A stretch of 64,000 bases of DNA from Gordonia sp. OPL2 (GTDB lineage Bacteria; Actinomycetota; Actinomycetes; Mycobacteriales; Mycobacteriaceae), in contig NZ_RKME01000003.1 in the NCBI RefSeq assembly GCF_003797825.1, positions 186,001 to 250,000 of the forward strand, written 5' to 3'. A program made the position numbers and the translations under genes. This document shows positions 42,896 through 53,618 of this stretch, piece after piece (within the stretch, counting starts at the first letter, position 1; the number at the start of each line of letters is the position of its first letter). The notes under the pieces are model-generated. The model worked only from the letters and a program-made list of their open reading frames with translations. It had not been told where the DNA came from and did no database searches.

Positions 42896-43539
42896 GACCG
42901 CACCCCCGGGTACGGCTGCGGGGTCCCGGCTTTACGAGCCCGGCGACGGTCACGGTCGGCGAGGTACCAGGCGGCCAGGACACCGCCGATCGCGCCGAAC
43001 AGGTGCCCCTGCCAGGACACGCCGGAGTCGGTGGGCAGCACACCCCACAGCACCGAACCGTAGATCAGGAACAGCACGACACCGCCGAGGATCTGCCAGA
43101 CGTCGCGGTTGAACAGTCCGCGGATCAGCAGGTAGGTGAGCCAGCCGAAGATGATGCCGGACGCACCGACGGTGACGCTGTACGGCGGCGCGAACAGCCA
43201 CACGCCGAGCCCCGAGACGACCCACACGATCGCCGTCACGATGATGAACCGCTTCGACATGAGCAGCAGGAATCCGAGCACCAGTCCCGGTATGAGGTTG
43301 GCGAACAGGTGTTGCCAGTCGGCGTGCAGGAACGGCGCCCACAGGATCCCGTCGAGGCCGTCGACCTGCCGCGGTTCGATGCCCGCGTCGTCGAGCCGGT
43401 AGTTCGTCGCGGCGTCGATGCCCTCGATGACGAACAGCAGAGCGGCGATCGCGGCCATGATGAGCGCCGATCGCTGCCAGAGCGGCCGCGGACCCTTCGG
43501 TGCGGTGCCCGATCCCGGGGGCGTCGGGTTCACGGTCAT
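42892..43539 (-). CDS. Rhomboid-family intramembrane serine protease
   Basis: A 215-residue protein with six or seven membrane helices. The catalytic Ser lies in [11 protein letters not shown] near residue 130 and the catalytic His in [12 protein letters not shown] near 185; the [16 protein letters not shown] loop is also typical. It cleaves membrane proteins within the bilayer; targets are unknown. ATG 43539 has AGGAA 6 nt before it. Matches Rv1337 in position. Its TAG stop is shared with the proposed murI start. Confidence 0.92.
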   Translation of the reverse strand: MTVNPTPPGSGTAPKGPRPLWQRSALIMAAIAALLFVIEGIDAATNYRLDDAGIEPRQVDGLDGILWAPFLHADWQHLFANLIPGLVLGFLLLMSKRFIIVTAIVWVVSGLGVWLFAPPYSVTVGASGIIFGWLTYLLIRGLFNRDVWQILGGVVLFLIYGSVLWGVLPTDSGVSWQGHLFGAIGGVLAAWYLADRDRRRARKAGTPQPYPGVRS

Positions 43540-43612
43540 CGGTTTTCCTGTCGGTGGGTGTCGATAGGCGTCGGGCTCGCCGACTCGCTCGTCGCTGATC
43601 GACCGGCGGACC

Positions 43613-44590
<978 letters not shown>

Positions 44591-44878
44591 CTAGCCTCCT
44601 GCGACGGCGGGCAGGATCGTGACGTCGTCGCCGTCGTCGACGGAGGTGTCGAGTCCACCGGAGAAGCGGACGTCCTCGTCGTTGACGTAGATGTTGACGA
44701 ACCGGTGGAGCTTGACGGCGCCATCCGGATCAGCGGCGACCAGGCGCTCCTTGATGCCCGGATTGGCCGCCTCGAGGCTGTCGATGATCTCCGACAACGT
44801 GGCGCCGCTGGCCTCGACGCGCTTCTCGCCCCCGGTGTGGGTACGCAGGATGGTCGGGATGGACACGGTTACCGCCAT
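44591..44878 (-). CDS. cysO: Sulfur carrier protein CysO (ubiquitin-like)
   Basis: A 95-residue ThiS/MoaD-like beta-grasp protein ending in Ala-Gly-Gly, whose C-terminus is converted to a thiocarboxylate and then carries the nascent cysteine. Residues 1-12 form the first strand, and VNIYVNDEDVRF with DDVTILPAVAGG completes the fold. AGGAG lies 9 nt before the ATG. It is placed 5 nt after mec and 6 nt before cysM, so carrier, protease and synthase are made together. The activating enzyme (MoeZ in M. tuberculosis) is not in this window. Confidence 0.95.
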   Translation of the reverse strand: MAVTVSIPTILRTHTGGEKRVEASGATLSEIIDSLEAANPGIKERLVAADPDGAVKLHRFVNIYVNDEDVRFSGGLDTSVDDGDDVTILPAVAGG

Positions 44879-44883
44879 GGTGG

Positions 44884-45291
44884 TCAGCTCCTGATCTCGA
44901 TGGGTTCTTCGGTCACCACGCCATCGACGATGCGATAGCTGCGGATCTCGGCGTGGTCGGCGTCACGGGTGGACACCAGGACGTAGTGGGCGTTCGGTTC
45001 ACTCGCGTAGGAGACGTCGGTGCGGCTGGGGTAGGCCTCGGTCGCGGTGTGGGAGTGGTAGATCACCACCGGTTCCTCGTCGAGGCGGTCCATCTCCCGC
45101 CACACCTTGAGCTGCTCGGTCGAGTCGAAGCGATAGAAGGTGGGTGAACGCTCGGCGTTGATCATCGCGATGAAGCGCTCCGGGACGTCGGAACCCTCCG
45201 CCCCCGCGATGATCCCGCAGGCCTCGTCCGGATGGTCGGCGCGTGCGTGCGCCACCATCGCGTCCACCAGCTCCTCGCTGATCGTCAGCAC
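44884..45291 (-). CDS. mec: JAMM metallopeptidase releasing cysteine from CysO (Mec)
   Basis: Zn-dependent hydrolase that frees cysteine from the CysO-cysteine adduct. The 135-residue protein has the JAMM motif HSHTATEAYPSRTD near residue 77 with the upstream Glu in HPDEACGII near residue 20. GTG 45291 is preferred because GGAGGAGG lies about 7 nt upstream of it and the length then matches the M. tuberculosis protein (Rv1334); the in-frame ATG 45327 would read through that site and give 147 residues. Confidence 0.92.
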   Translation of the reverse strand: MLTISEELVDAMVAHARADHPDEACGIIAGAEGSDVPERFIAMINAERSPTFYRFDSTEQLKVWREMDRLDEEPVVIYHSHTATEAYPSRTDVSYASEPNAHYVLVSTRDADHAEIRSYRIVDGVVTEEPIEIRS

Positions 45292-45357
45292 TCCCACTCC
45301 TCCTCCGACATCAACTGCCTCTGACATCAGCTGTGAGCAACGTCGACGTCGGCGCCG

Positions 45358-46467
45358 CTATTCCGCCGGCCCACGGTATCCGCGCCACGCCGACGGCACG
45401 ATGTCGGCATACGTCGGGACTCCTGCGACCGGTGTCGCGGCGAGAACCGCCCCGACGATCGCGCGTTGCACCACGACCGCGGCGACGCGGGAGACCTCCG
45501 CGAGCAAGGCGACGTCGGGGTTCATCCCGCCCGGCACCGGCGGCTGCTCGGGACGGGTCGTGCGGGTGGACACCGCGAAGACGGTGTCGCCGTCGAGCGG
45601 CGAATGGGCGGGGTCGATGGCTCGGGCGAGGCCGTCGTGGCCGGCCATCGCGACCCGGCGTGTGGACGCCGCGTCGAGGACGGCATCGGTGGCCACGACG
45701 CCGATCGTGGTGTTGAGGACGGTCTGTTTCGCGGTCAGCTCCGCGTACCGTGCCACCTCGTCGGCGGCGGGCACACCCAGCCCGAAGTGGTCGATGTCCG
45801 ATGACGTTGCACCCCAAGGCAATCCGGTCGACGGATCGATCACCGAGCCCACCGGGTTCGCGACCATCAGAGCACCCACCGTGACACCGGCGGCCGGGCC
45901 GTCGGTCAGCGTGACCGACGCGGTCCCGACGCCCCCCTTGACGGCGCCTGCGCGTGCCCCCGCACCCGCGCCGACACTGCCGACCTCGACGTCGGCGGTC
46001 ACCGCCGCCAACGCCGCGCGGCCGAACCCGGCATCGGGCCGGTGATCCCACGCACCCACCGGCAGATCGAAGATGACCGCACCCGGCACGATCGGCACCA
46101 CGTGACCGCGATCATCCATCGGCAGCCCGATGCCCCCGGCCTCCAGTCCGAGCATCACGCCGTCGGCGGCCGCGAGACCGTAGGCGCTTCCGCCGGAGAG
46201 GACGATCGCGTGGGCGGTCTGCACGGTGTTCACCGGGTCGAGGAGATCGGTCTCGCGGGTACCCGGGCCGCCGCCGCGGACATCGACCGCACAGACCGCA
46301 TCCGGCGCGTCGATCCGCACCACGGTGGTCCCGGTGGCCCAGCCGCGACCCGGCTGCGTCCCGTCCGGTGAGGCCACCACGGCGTCGTCGTCGATGCGTT
46401 CGTGATGGCCGACCAGGATGCCGGCGACGTCGGTGATCCGGTCTCCCGGACTCGCGATCCTCCCCAT
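45358..46467 (-). CDS. P1/DmpA-type autoprocessing N-terminal nucleophile hydrolase
   Basis: A 369-residue member of the S58 family (DmpA-like aminopeptidases), Rv1333-like. GDRITDVAGILVGH near the start, TGTTVVRIDAPDAVCAVDVRGGGPGTRETDLL, VLSGGSAYGLAAADGVM and GVTVGALMVANPVGSV are family blocks; these enzymes cut themselves to expose a Ser or Thr nucleophile, which I cannot place with certainty here. ATG 46467 overlaps the DUF2017 stop by 1 nt. Its place just before mec in the operon is conserved in mycobacteria, but a link to cysteine release is not proven. Confidence 0.85.
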   Translation of the reverse strand: MGRIASPGDRITDVAGILVGHHERIDDDAVVASPDGTQPGRGWATGTTVVRIDAPDAVCAVDVRGGGPGTRETDLLDPVNTVQTAHAIVLSGGSAYGLAAADGVMLGLEAGGIGLPMDDRGHVVPIVPGAVIFDLPVGAWDHRPDAGFGRAALAAVTADVEVGSVGAGAGARAGAVKGGVGTASVTLTDGPAAGVTVGALMVANPVGSVIDPSTGLPWGATSSDIDHFGLGVPAADEVARYAELTAKQTVLNTTIGVVATDAVLDAASTRRVAMAGHDGLARAIDPAHSPLDGDTVFAVSTRTTRPEQPPVPGGMNPDVALLAEVSRVAAVVVQRAIVGAVLAATPVAGVPTYADIVPSAWRGYRGPAE

Positions 46468-47042
46468 CACATCAATGATTCGACGAGCAGTTCCTGCATG
46501 ACCGTCAGCCAGTGGTAGACGTCCAGATGGGCGGCATGCGGATGGTCGGGCGGCAGCGAGTCGGGCGTGTCCTCGGAGATTCCGAGCATCGCCCCGAGTG
46601 CGAGCCGGACGTCGTTGAGCGCCGTCAGCCACTCCATCGCCTGCGCCTCGGTGAGCGCGAGGTCGCCGCCCCCGTCGGGAAGGGTGTCGAGAACCACCTG
46701 CGCAGCCGACATCTTGGCGTCGATGATGTGCGGTTCGTGCATGCTGCGCAATGCGCCGTTGATGTCACCGTTGACGACGTCGGTGGTGAGCTCATGGTCC
46801 TGATCCGGACGATGGAAGTCCGGCAGCAGTCGGCCCAGGGTGACATCGGTCGGCGCGGCGGTGTGGCCGGTCGTGATCCCGGTGACCGCGGACAGTTCGT
46901 CGCGTGGCGCCGACGCCTCCCGTTCGGTGAGCAACTCCCGCATCGAGGTGACCATCGAGGCGAGCAGTTCGGCCTCGTGCACATCGAGATGCGAGCAGAT
47001 GCGCGTCGCGGCGCCACGGCCCTTGCGTTTCCAGGTACGCAC
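46467..47042 (-). CDS. DUF2017 protein (Rv1332-like)
   Basis: A 191-residue mostly helical protein: RTWKRKGRGAATRICSHLDVHEAELLASMVTSMRELL at the N-terminus and MEWLTALNDVRLALGAMLGI near residue 130 are the DUF2017 pattern. It is usually called a regulator but shows no DNA-binding motif I can recognise. Constant position after clpS suggests a part in protein quality control. It begins 20 nt after clpS and overlaps the peptidase gene by 1 nt. Confidence 0.82.
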   Translation of the reverse strand: MRTWKRKGRGAATRICSHLDVHEAELLASMVTSMRELLTEREASAPRDELSAVTGITTGHTAAPTDVTLGRLLPDFHRPDQDHELTTDVVNGDINGALRSMHEPHIIDAKMSAAQVVLDTLPDGGGDLALTEAQAMEWLTALNDVRLALGAMLGISEDTPDSLPPDHPHAAHLDVYHWLTVMQELLVESLM

Positions 47043-47062
47043 GGTGGTGTCAGATTCTCCGA

Positions 47063-47497
47063 TCAGGTGTCCCGTTGCATGGTGGCCCAGAGTCCGGCGG
47101 CATGGAGCTTGCGCACGTCCGATTCGACCTTGTCACGGTCCCCGGCCGAGACGACGGCCTTGCCCTCGGTGTGCACCTGCATCATGAGTTGATTCGCGCG
47201 CGACTCCGAGTAGCCGAACACCTTCTGGAACACGAACGTCACGTAGCGCATCAGGTTCACGGGATCGTCCCAGACGATGGTCACCCAGGGGCGGTCGAGT
47301 GCGGTCGCACCCTCTGCCACGCCGGGTTCGGCGACCGCGGTGCCACGGGGCCCCGGAGCGTCGGTCTGCTCGCCGCGGACAGTCGCGTCGATCCGCAGCC
47401 TGTGGATTCTCGGGTCGCACCGCTCCCTGTGGATTGTCCCGTCGCTCCGTTCGCCCGGGAAGGTAGCCTCGTGCGCACGAGTTACGTCAGGCGCCAT
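47063..47497 (-). CDS. clpS: ATP-dependent Clp protease adaptor ClpS (start uncertain)
   Basis: Delivers N-degron proteins to the Clp protease. The conserved core [28 protein letters not shown] with the DDP signature and [32 protein letters not shown] is at the C-terminal end. From ATG 47497 the protein has 144 residues, about 40 more than M. tuberculosis ClpS (Rv1331), and the extra N-terminus is basic and low-complexity. That start leaves only 20 nt to the divergent pncB, too little for two promoters, so translation may begin inside, for example at an in-frame GTG about 12 codons before the core. Confidence 0.85.
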   Translation of the reverse strand: MAPDVTRAHEATFPGERSDGTIHRERCDPRIHRLRIDATVRGEQTDAPGPRGTAVAEPGVAEGATALDRPWVTIVWDDPVNLMRYVTFVFQKVFGYSESRANQLMMQVHTEGKAVVSAGDRDKVESDVRKLHAAGLWATMQRDT

Positions 47498-47517
47498 ACG
47501 ACCAAGGGTAAGCGATT

Positions 47518-48822
47518 GTGACCATCGACAACACCGCGCTGCTGACCGATCAGTACGAACTGACCATGGTCTCGGCAGCATTGCGGCATCCGGTTGCGCA
47601 CCGACCGTGCGTCTTCGAGGTGTTCGCCCGCAGGCTGCCCGACGGGCGGCGCTACGGCGTCGTGGCGGGCACCGGGCGCGTGCTCGACGAGCTGGCCGAC
47701 TTCCGGTTCGGCGACGCGGAACTCGAGGTCGTGAGCCGCTTCCTCGACGACGACACGGTGAACTGGCTGCGGGAGTACCGGTTCTCCGGCGACATCGACG
47801 GCTACCGAGAGGGCGAGCTGTATTTCCCCGGCTCGCCGATCCTCACCGTGCGCGCCAGTTTCGCCGAGGGCGTGCTCCTCGAGACCCTGATCCTCTCGAT
47901 CCTCAACCACGACAGCGCGATCGCGTCCGCGGCCGCCCGGATGGTGAGCGCGGCCGGGTCGCGCCCGATCATCGAGATGGGATCGCGCCGGACCCATGAA
48001 CGCGCAGCGGTCTCGAGCGCTCGCGCCGCCTATCTGGCGGGAGTGGCCGCGACCTCCAACCTGGAAGCCGCGCGGACCTACGGCGTACCCAGTGCGGGCA
48101 CGGCCGCGCATGCGTTCACCCTCGGGTTCACCGGTCCCGACGGCCCCGACGAGAAGGCCGCGTTCGCAGCGCAGATCGAGGCGCTCGGCGTCGGGACCAC
48201 CCTGCTCGTGGACACCTACGACATCACCCAGGGTGTTCGCAACGCGATCGAGGTCGCCGGCACCGACCTCGGGGGTGTGCGTATCGATTCCGGCGATCTC
48301 GGTGTCCTTGCCCGCAAGGTGCGCGATCAGCTCGACGATCTGGGCGCGACATCCACCAGCATCGTCGTGTCCGGCGACCTCGACGAATACGCGATCGCCT
48401 CGCTGCGTGCCGAACCCGTCGACACCTACGGCGTGGGGACATCACTGGTCACCGGCAGCGGAGCTCCCACCGCGGGCATGGTCTACAAGCTGGTGGAGGT
48501 CGACGGACGACCGGTCGCCAAACGCGCCAGCCACAAGGAATCCCGCGGCGGCGCGAAGACCGCGGTCCGGTCCGCACGCGCATCGGGAACGATCGTCGAG
48601 GAGATTGTCCACCGCGCCGCCGACGACACGCCCGCGGTCGACGGCCTGAACGTACGGCCGCTGCAGATCCCCCTCGTCCGTGACGGTTCTCCGGTCGATG
48701 GTCTCCCCTCCCTCGCCGACGGCCGAAGCCACCTCGCCGACGCGCTGGTGAGCCTCCCGTGGGAGGGTCTCGGCCTGTCGCACGGCGATCCCGCAGTCCC
48801 CACCCGATTCGTCCTCGGATAG
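47518..48822 (+). CDS. pncB: Nicotinate phosphoribosyltransferase
   Basis: Converts nicotinate and PRPP to nicotinate mononucleotide in the NAD salvage pathway. The 434-residue protein starts [19 protein letters not shown] and has [33 protein letters not shown] near residue 155 with the phosphorylated His region, [17 protein letters not shown] near 255 and GVGTSLVTG near 310. GTG 47518 has AAGGG 9 nt before it. It heads a plus-strand run pncB-pncA-dinG and is divergent from clpS. Confidence 0.93.
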   Translation: MTIDNTALLTDQYELTMVSAALRHPVAHRPCVFEVFARRLPDGRRYGVVAGTGRVLDELADFRFGDAELEVVSRFLDDDTVNWLREYRFSGDIDGYREGELYFPGSPILTVRASFAEGVLLETLILSILNHDSAIASAAARMVSAAGSRPIIEMGSRRTHERAAVSSARAAYLAGVAATSNLEAARTYGVPSAGTAAHAFTLGFTGPDGPDEKAAFAAQIEALGVGTTLLVDTYDITQGVRNAIEVAGTDLGGVRIDSGDLGVLARKVRDQLDDLGATSTSIVVSGDLDEYAIASLRAEPVDTYGVGTSLVTGSGAPTAGMVYKLVEVDGRPVAKRASHKESRGGAKTAVRSARASGTIVEEIVHRAADDTPAVDGLNVRPLQIPLVRDGSPVDGLPSLADGRSHLADALVSLPWEGLGLSHGDPAVPTRFVLG

Positions 48823-48829
48823 GCAGCAG

Positions 48830-49426
48830 ATGAGCAGCAAGCCCAAGGATCTGGCCCTTGTCGTCGTCGACGTGCAGAACGACTTCTGCGAAGGCGGCGC
48901 CCTCGGTGTGAATGGCGGGGCCGCCGTGGCCGCGGCGATCGAGAGCATCGTCGGCGACTACCGCACCGTCGTCGCCACGCGCGATTACCACATCGATCCG
49001 GGCGCGCACTTCTCCGACCAACCCGACTACGTCGACTCGTGGCCACCGCACTGCCGGGTGGACACCGACGGCGTGTGGTTCCACCCCTCGTTCGATGCGT
49101 CGGCCGCACAGGCGATCTTCTCCAAGGGCCAGTACAGCGCCGCATACTCCGGCTTCGAAGGGGCGACCGAAGACGATGTGCCGCTCGCGGATTGGCTTCG
49201 GGCGCATGGGATCAGCCGGGTCGACATCGTCGGTATCGCCACCGACCACTGTGTGCGTGCCACCGCGGTGGACGCGGCGCAGGAGGGTTTCACCACGCGG
49301 GTACTCCTGAACTTCACCGCAGCGGTCTCCGCCGACACCGCGTCGACAGCGTTGTCGGCGATGCGCGCGGCCGGTGTCGATCTCGTCGGCGACCTCCTCT
49401 ACAACGGATCCGCCCGGACCGAATGA
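48830..49426 (+). CDS. pncA: Nicotinamidase/pyrazinamidase
   Basis: Deamidates nicotinamide to nicotinate, the substrate of PncB encoded just before it; it also activates pyrazinamide in mycobacteria. The 198-residue isochorismatase-fold protein has the catalytic triad Asp in VVDVQNDF near residue 14, Lys in IFSKGQ near 99 and Cys in ATDHCVRATA near 143, with metal ligands Asp/His in RDYHIDPGAHF and His in WPPHC. In H37Rv pncA lies elsewhere (Rv2043c), so its place between pncB and dinG is a local rearrangement. It overlaps dinG by 4 nt. Confidence 0.94.
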   Translation: MSSKPKDLALVVVDVQNDFCEGGALGVNGGAAVAAAIESIVGDYRTVVATRDYHIDPGAHFSDQPDYVDSWPPHCRVDTDGVWFHPSFDASAAQAIFSKGQYSAAYSGFEGATEDDVPLADWLRAHGISRVDIVGIATDHCVRATAVDAAQEGFTTRVLLNFTAAVSADTASTALSAMRAAGVDLVGDLLYNGSARTE

Positions 49427-51504
49427 CCTCCACCCCACCGGTGACCGCGCTCCTCGATGCCGCGGTCACCGCTCTCGGCGGCCGCCGGCGCGATGGCCAG
49501 GTGCGCATGGCGTCGGCCGTCGCCCACGCCATCGACACCGGCGAACACCTGGCGGTCCAGGCCGGCACCGGCACCGGCAAATCGTTGGCCTACCTCGTGC
49601 CGGCCATCCGCCATGCCGTCGAGTCGGGACGGACCGTGGTGGTCTCCACCGCGACGATCGCCCTGCAGCGTCAGCTCATCGAGCGTGATCTGCCACGGCT
49701 GGCCGGAGCCCTCGCAGGCCCGCTGCACCGCGAGCCCACCTTCGCCATCCTCAAGGGTCGCGGCAACTATCTGTGCCTCAACAAGATCCACAGCGGGACG
49801 GCCGAGGAACCGGCCACCGAGCTGTTCGACGCATTCGAGTTGTCACGTACCGGACGGGAGGTGACACGACTACGGGAGTGGACCTCGGAGACCGAGACCG
49901 GCGACCGCGACGACCTGTCCCCCGGGGTGTCGGATCGTTCCTGGCGACAGGTCAGCGTGACCGCCCGAGAATGCCTCGGCGCAGCCAACTGCAGCTATTC
50001 GGAAGACTGCTTCGCCGAGCGTTCGCGGCGCGCCGCCGGCAAGGTCGACGTGATCGTCACCAACCACGCCCTGCTGGCGATCGACGCGATGAGCCCCGCG
50101 AGCATCCTGCCCGAACACGACGTGGTGATGATCGACGAGGCCCACGAGCTCGTCGACCGCATCACCTCGGTCTCCACCGCCGAATTGTCCGGTCCGGGCA
50201 TCACACTCGTCGCCCGACGCTGCGGCAAGCTCCTCGACGAGGAGACCACCGACGCACTGCTGGGAGCAGGCGAGAACCTCGACGCGGTGTTGTCGGAGCT
50301 CCCCGGCCGGGAATGGACACGCCTGCCGTCCGGCATGGCAGAGGCGTTGGCGAGTCTGCGCGACCGGTTGTGGCTGGCCCGCAACGAGATCGGCCCGGTT
50401 CGGATGCCCGGCGCCTCCGACGACTCGGCGGCGGCCCGTAGCGCTGCCCTCACCTCGCTCGAGGAGACGCACGACACCGTCGTCCGCCTCCTCGGCGCCT
50501 TCGACACCCCCGACCCGGCCAAGCGGCACGACGTGGTGTGGGTCGCGCACGAGAAGGCGGGCAACGACACTCGCGCGGTGGTGCGGATCGCGCCACTGTC
50601 GGTCGGTGGTCTGCTGCGCGCCTCGCTGTTCGCGAACTCGACGGTGATACTCACCTCGGCGACCCTCACCGTCGGCGGGAACTTCGACGCGTTGGCCGCG
50701 ACGTGGGGACTTCCGGCGGCCGGACGCCGCGACACCGACGGTGCCGACCCGGCGACCGAGCGTCCACCCGCACCGGAGATCGAGGCCACCGCCGTCGGCA
50801 AGGCCGCACCGAGGGACAACGCTCCCCCGCGATGGTCCGGACTCGACGCCGGTTCGCCCTTCGACTACCCGAAGGCCGCGATCCTCTACGTCGCCCGGCA
50901 CCTGCCCCGCCCCGGCCGGGACGCGATCGCCGAGCAGACGCTCGACGAACTCGCCCAACTCATGGCGGCCGCCGACGGCCGGACCCTCGGTCTGTTCTCG
51001 TCGATGCGCGCGGCGCGCGAGGCCGCCGAGGCCATCCGCGAGCGCAGCGATCACCCGGTGCTGTGCCAGGGCGACGACACGACCTCCGCGTTGGTGCGCC
51101 GATTCGCCGAGGACCCGCAGACCTGCCTGTTCGGCACGCTGTCGCTGTGGCAGGGCGTCGATGTGCCCGGGCCGTCGTGCAGCCTCGTGGTGATCGATCG
51201 CATCCCCTTCCCACGCCCCGACGACCCGCTGCTGACCGCACGTCAGCGGGCTGTCGAGGCCCGCGGGGGCAACGGATTCCTGACCGTCGCCGCCAATCAC
51301 GCGGCGCTGCTGTTGGCACAGGGTGCGGGTCGCCTGCTGCGATCCACCGACGACCGGGGTGTCGTCGCCGTTCTGGACTCCCGACTGGCCACGGCCGGAT
51401 ACGGTGGATATCTGCTCGCGTCCCTGCCGCCGTTCTGGCGGACGACCGACGGTGATCTGGTCCGTTCTGCGTTGGGCAGACTGGCCGCGATCCCCTACGG
51501 TTGA
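49423..51504 (+). CDS. dinG: ATP-dependent DNA helicase DinG (XPD-like)
   Basis: An SF2 5'-3' helicase with an iron-sulfur cluster, 693 residues. Walker [16 protein letters not shown] lies near residue 43 and the helicase box [10 protein letters not shown] near 240. Between them a Cys in GRGNYLCLN and three more in [19 protein letters not shown] supply four cluster ligands. The second half has [17 protein letters not shown] and an [10 protein letters not shown] motif. It unwinds D-loops, R-loops or G-quadruplexes. ATG 49423 is inside the pncA stop. M. tuberculosis Rv1329c lies in the same order next to pncB1. Confidence 0.93.
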   Translation: MTSTPPVTALLDAAVTALGGRRRDGQVRMASAVAHAIDTGEHLAVQAGTGTGKSLAYLVPAIRHAVESGRTVVVSTATIALQRQLIERDLPRLAGALAGPLHREPTFAILKGRGNYLCLNKIHSGTAEEPATELFDAFELSRTGREVTRLREWTSETETGDRDDLSPGVSDRSWRQVSVTARECLGAANCSYSEDCFAERSRRAAGKVDVIVTNHALLAIDAMSPASILPEHDVVMIDEAHELVDRITSVSTAELSGPGITLVARRCGKLLDEETTDALLGAGENLDAVLSELPGREWTRLPSGMAEALASLRDRLWLARNEIGPVRMPGASDDSAAARSAALTSLEETHDTVVRLLGAFDTPDPAKRHDVVWVAHEKAGNDTRAVVRIAPLSVGGLLRASLFANSTVILTSATLTVGGNFDALAATWGLPAAGRRDTDGADPATERPPAPEIEATAVGKAAPRDNAPPRWSGLDAGSPFDYPKAAILYVARHLPRPGRDAIAEQTLDELAQLMAAADGRTLGLFSSMRAAREAAEAIRERSDHPVLCQGDDTTSALVRRFAEDPQTCLFGTLSLWQGVDVPGPSCSLVVIDRIPFPRPDDPLLTARQRAVEARGGNGFLTVAANHAALLLAQGAGRLLRSTDDRGVVAVLDSRLATAGYGGYLLASLPPFWRTTDGDLVRSALGRLAAIPYG

Positions 51505-51610
51505 GCGTGGCACGGTTGGGTGGAACGCCACACCGGGAGCGTGCGCCAGAAGAGCCGCAGGACAGGGCCCGCAGGACAGGGCCGCAGGTCTAGGACAGAG
51601 GAGGCCGCTG

Positions 51611-53611
51611 GTGATCGGGCGGATGGGGATCGACGATATCCAACCCCTGGTGTCTGCCGGGCAACTGCCGGCCAAAGCCGTTGTCGGGGAGCTGATCCCG
51701 ATCAGCACGACCGCCTGGCGCGAAGGTCATGACGCGCTCGGGGTGACCCTGCACGTGGACGGCCCCGACCGGGCCGCCCTCGACATCCGGATGGAACCGG
51801 CCGGTGAACCCGACGTGTTCAACGCCGCGTTCGTCCCCGATGACGTCGGGTACTGGGTCTTCCGCATCGAGGCGTGGAGCGATCCGTACGCCACCTGGCG
51901 TTCGGCCGTGATCAAGAAGATCGACGCCGGTCAGGGAGCGGTCGACCTGGCCAACGACCTGGAGATCGGCGCGGAACTGCTCACGCGCGCCACCGAGATC
52001 GTGCCGGTCGAACACACCGAGACGCTCACCGAGGCCGTCGAACAACTGCGCGCACGCCGTCGGCGCGTGGAGAACCGGGTGAATCTGGCGCTGTCCGACG
52101 AAGTGGCCGACCTCCTCGCCGCGTATCCCGTCCGCGACCTGGTCACCAAGTCGAGGTCCTATCGTGTCTGGGTCGATCGTCGTCGAGCGCTGTTCGGCTC
52201 CTGGTACGAGTTCTTCCCGCGATCCACCGGCGGGTGGGACGGCGAGGGACACCCGGTCCACGGCACCTTCCTGACCGCCGTCGACGACCTCCCCCGGATC
52301 GCCGGGATGGGCTTCGACGTCGTCTATCTGCCGCCGATCCACCCGGTCGGGCGGGTCAACCGCAAGGGGCCGAACAACACCCTCGTCGCGGGTCCCGACG
52401 ACGTCGGATCCCCGTGGGCCATCGGCTCCGATGAAGGTGGTCACGACGCGATCCATCCGGACCTCGGCACCGAGGACGACTTCTCCTACTTCATCGCCCG
52501 GGCGGCCGAGCTCGGACTCGAGGTCGCCATCGACCTCGCACTGCAGTGCGCACCCGATCATCCGTGGGCGCGGGAGCACCCCGAATGGTTCACCACGCAG
52601 CCCGACGGCACCATCGCGTACGCCGAGAACCCGCCGAAGAAGTATCAGGACATCTATCCGCTGAACTTCGACAACGACCGCAACGGGCTGTACCGGGCCG
52701 TGCTGAAGGTCGTGCTGAAGTGGGTCGGATTGGGCGTCAAGATCTTTCGGGTCGACAATCCGCACACCAAGCCGCCCAACTTCTGGGAGTGGCTGATCAA
52801 CGAGGTGAAGAAGCGCGATCCCGACATCCTGTTCCTGTCGGAGGCATTCACCCGACCGGCGCGGCTATACGGGCTCGCCCGGATCGGATTCACCCAGTCC
52901 TACACGTACTTCACCTGGAAGACGCTGAAGTGGGAACTCGAGGAATTCGGACGCGAGATCGCCGGCCATGCCGACGAGGCGCGCCCGAACCTGTTCGTCA
53001 ACACACCGGACATCCTGCACGAGAGCCTGCAACACGGTGGTCCCGGCATATTCGCCCTGCGGGCCGCCCTGGCGGCGACGCTCGCCCCGTCATGGGGCGT
53101 CTACTCCGGGTACGAACTCTACGAGCACGTGGCCGTCGCCGAGGGGAGCGAGGAGTACCTGAATTCGGAGAAGTACGAACTCCGCCCACGTGACTACAAG
53201 GCCGCGACCAGCCGGGGTGAGTCACTCGAACCGTGGATCACCACGCTCAACGCGATCCGTCGGCGCCATCCCGCGCTGCAGCAGTTGCGGAACATCACGT
53301 TCCATCATCTCGACAACCCGGCGCTGATCGCCTATTCGAAGATCGACCCGGTCTCGGGCGATCGGGTCATCGTCGTGATCAACCTGAATCCCTTCGGCAC
53401 GGAGAGCTCCACTCTGTGGCTCGATCTGCCGAGTCTGGGATTCGACTGGCAGGACCGCTTCACTGTGCGTGATGAGGTGTCGGGTCAGGAATTCCACTGG
53501 GGGCAGGCCAATTTCATCCAGCTCGAGCCCTGGAGGGCGGTGGCGCACATCCTGTCGCTGCCCCCGCTGGAACCGAGCACCGCCCGTCGACTCGCCTACC
53601 GGATGCAGTGA
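51611..53611 (+). CDS. glgE: Alpha-1,4-glucan:maltose-1-phosphate maltosyltransferase
   Basis: Extends alpha-glucan using maltose-1-phosphate made from trehalose. The 666-residue GH13_3 protein has an N-terminal beta-sandwich and coiled region (1-170), then the barrel: [15 protein letters not shown] near residue 240, nucleophile Asp in [11 protein letters not shown] near 383 and acid/base Glu in LSEAFTRP 29 residues later, the same spacing as in Streptomyces GlgE. GTG 51611 has GAGGAGG 6 nt before it. It is followed by glgB after 7 nt. In H37Rv glgP lies between dinG and glgE; here only 106 nt separate them. Confidence 0.95.
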   Translation: MIGRMGIDDIQPLVSAGQLPAKAVVGELIPISTTAWREGHDALGVTLHVDGPDRAALDIRMEPAGEPDVFNAAFVPDDVGYWVFRIEAWSDPYATWRSAVIKKIDAGQGAVDLANDLEIGAELLTRATEIVPVEHTETLTEAVEQLRARRRRVENRVNLALSDEVADLLAAYPVRDLVTKSRSYRVWVDRRRALFGSWYEFFPRSTGGWDGEGHPVHGTFLTAVDDLPRIAGMGFDVVYLPPIHPVGRVNRKGPNNTLVAGPDDVGSPWAIGSDEGGHDAIHPDLGTEDDFSYFIARAAELGLEVAIDLALQCAPDHPWAREHPEWFTTQPDGTIAYAENPPKKYQDIYPLNFDNDRNGLYRAVLKVVLKWVGLGVKIFRVDNPHTKPPNFWEWLINEVKKRDPDILFLSEAFTRPARLYGLARIGFTQSYTYFTWKTLKWELEEFGREIAGHADEARPNLFVNTPDILHESLQHGGPGIFALRAALAATLAPSWGVYSGYELYEHVAVAEGSEEYLNSEKYELRPRDYKAATSRGESLEPWITTLNAIRRRHPALQQLRNITFHHLDNPALIAYSKIDPVSGDRVIVVINLNPFGTESSTLWLDLPSLGFDWQDRFTVRDEVSGQEFHWGQANFIQLEPWRAVAHILSLPPLEPSTARRLAYRMQ

Positions 53612-53618
53612 GGTTCCC

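Noticed and set aside
51323..51610. GlgE extended upstream to 51323
   Set aside because: The extra frame overlaps the end of dinG; GTG 51611 has a strong ribosome site at the right distance.
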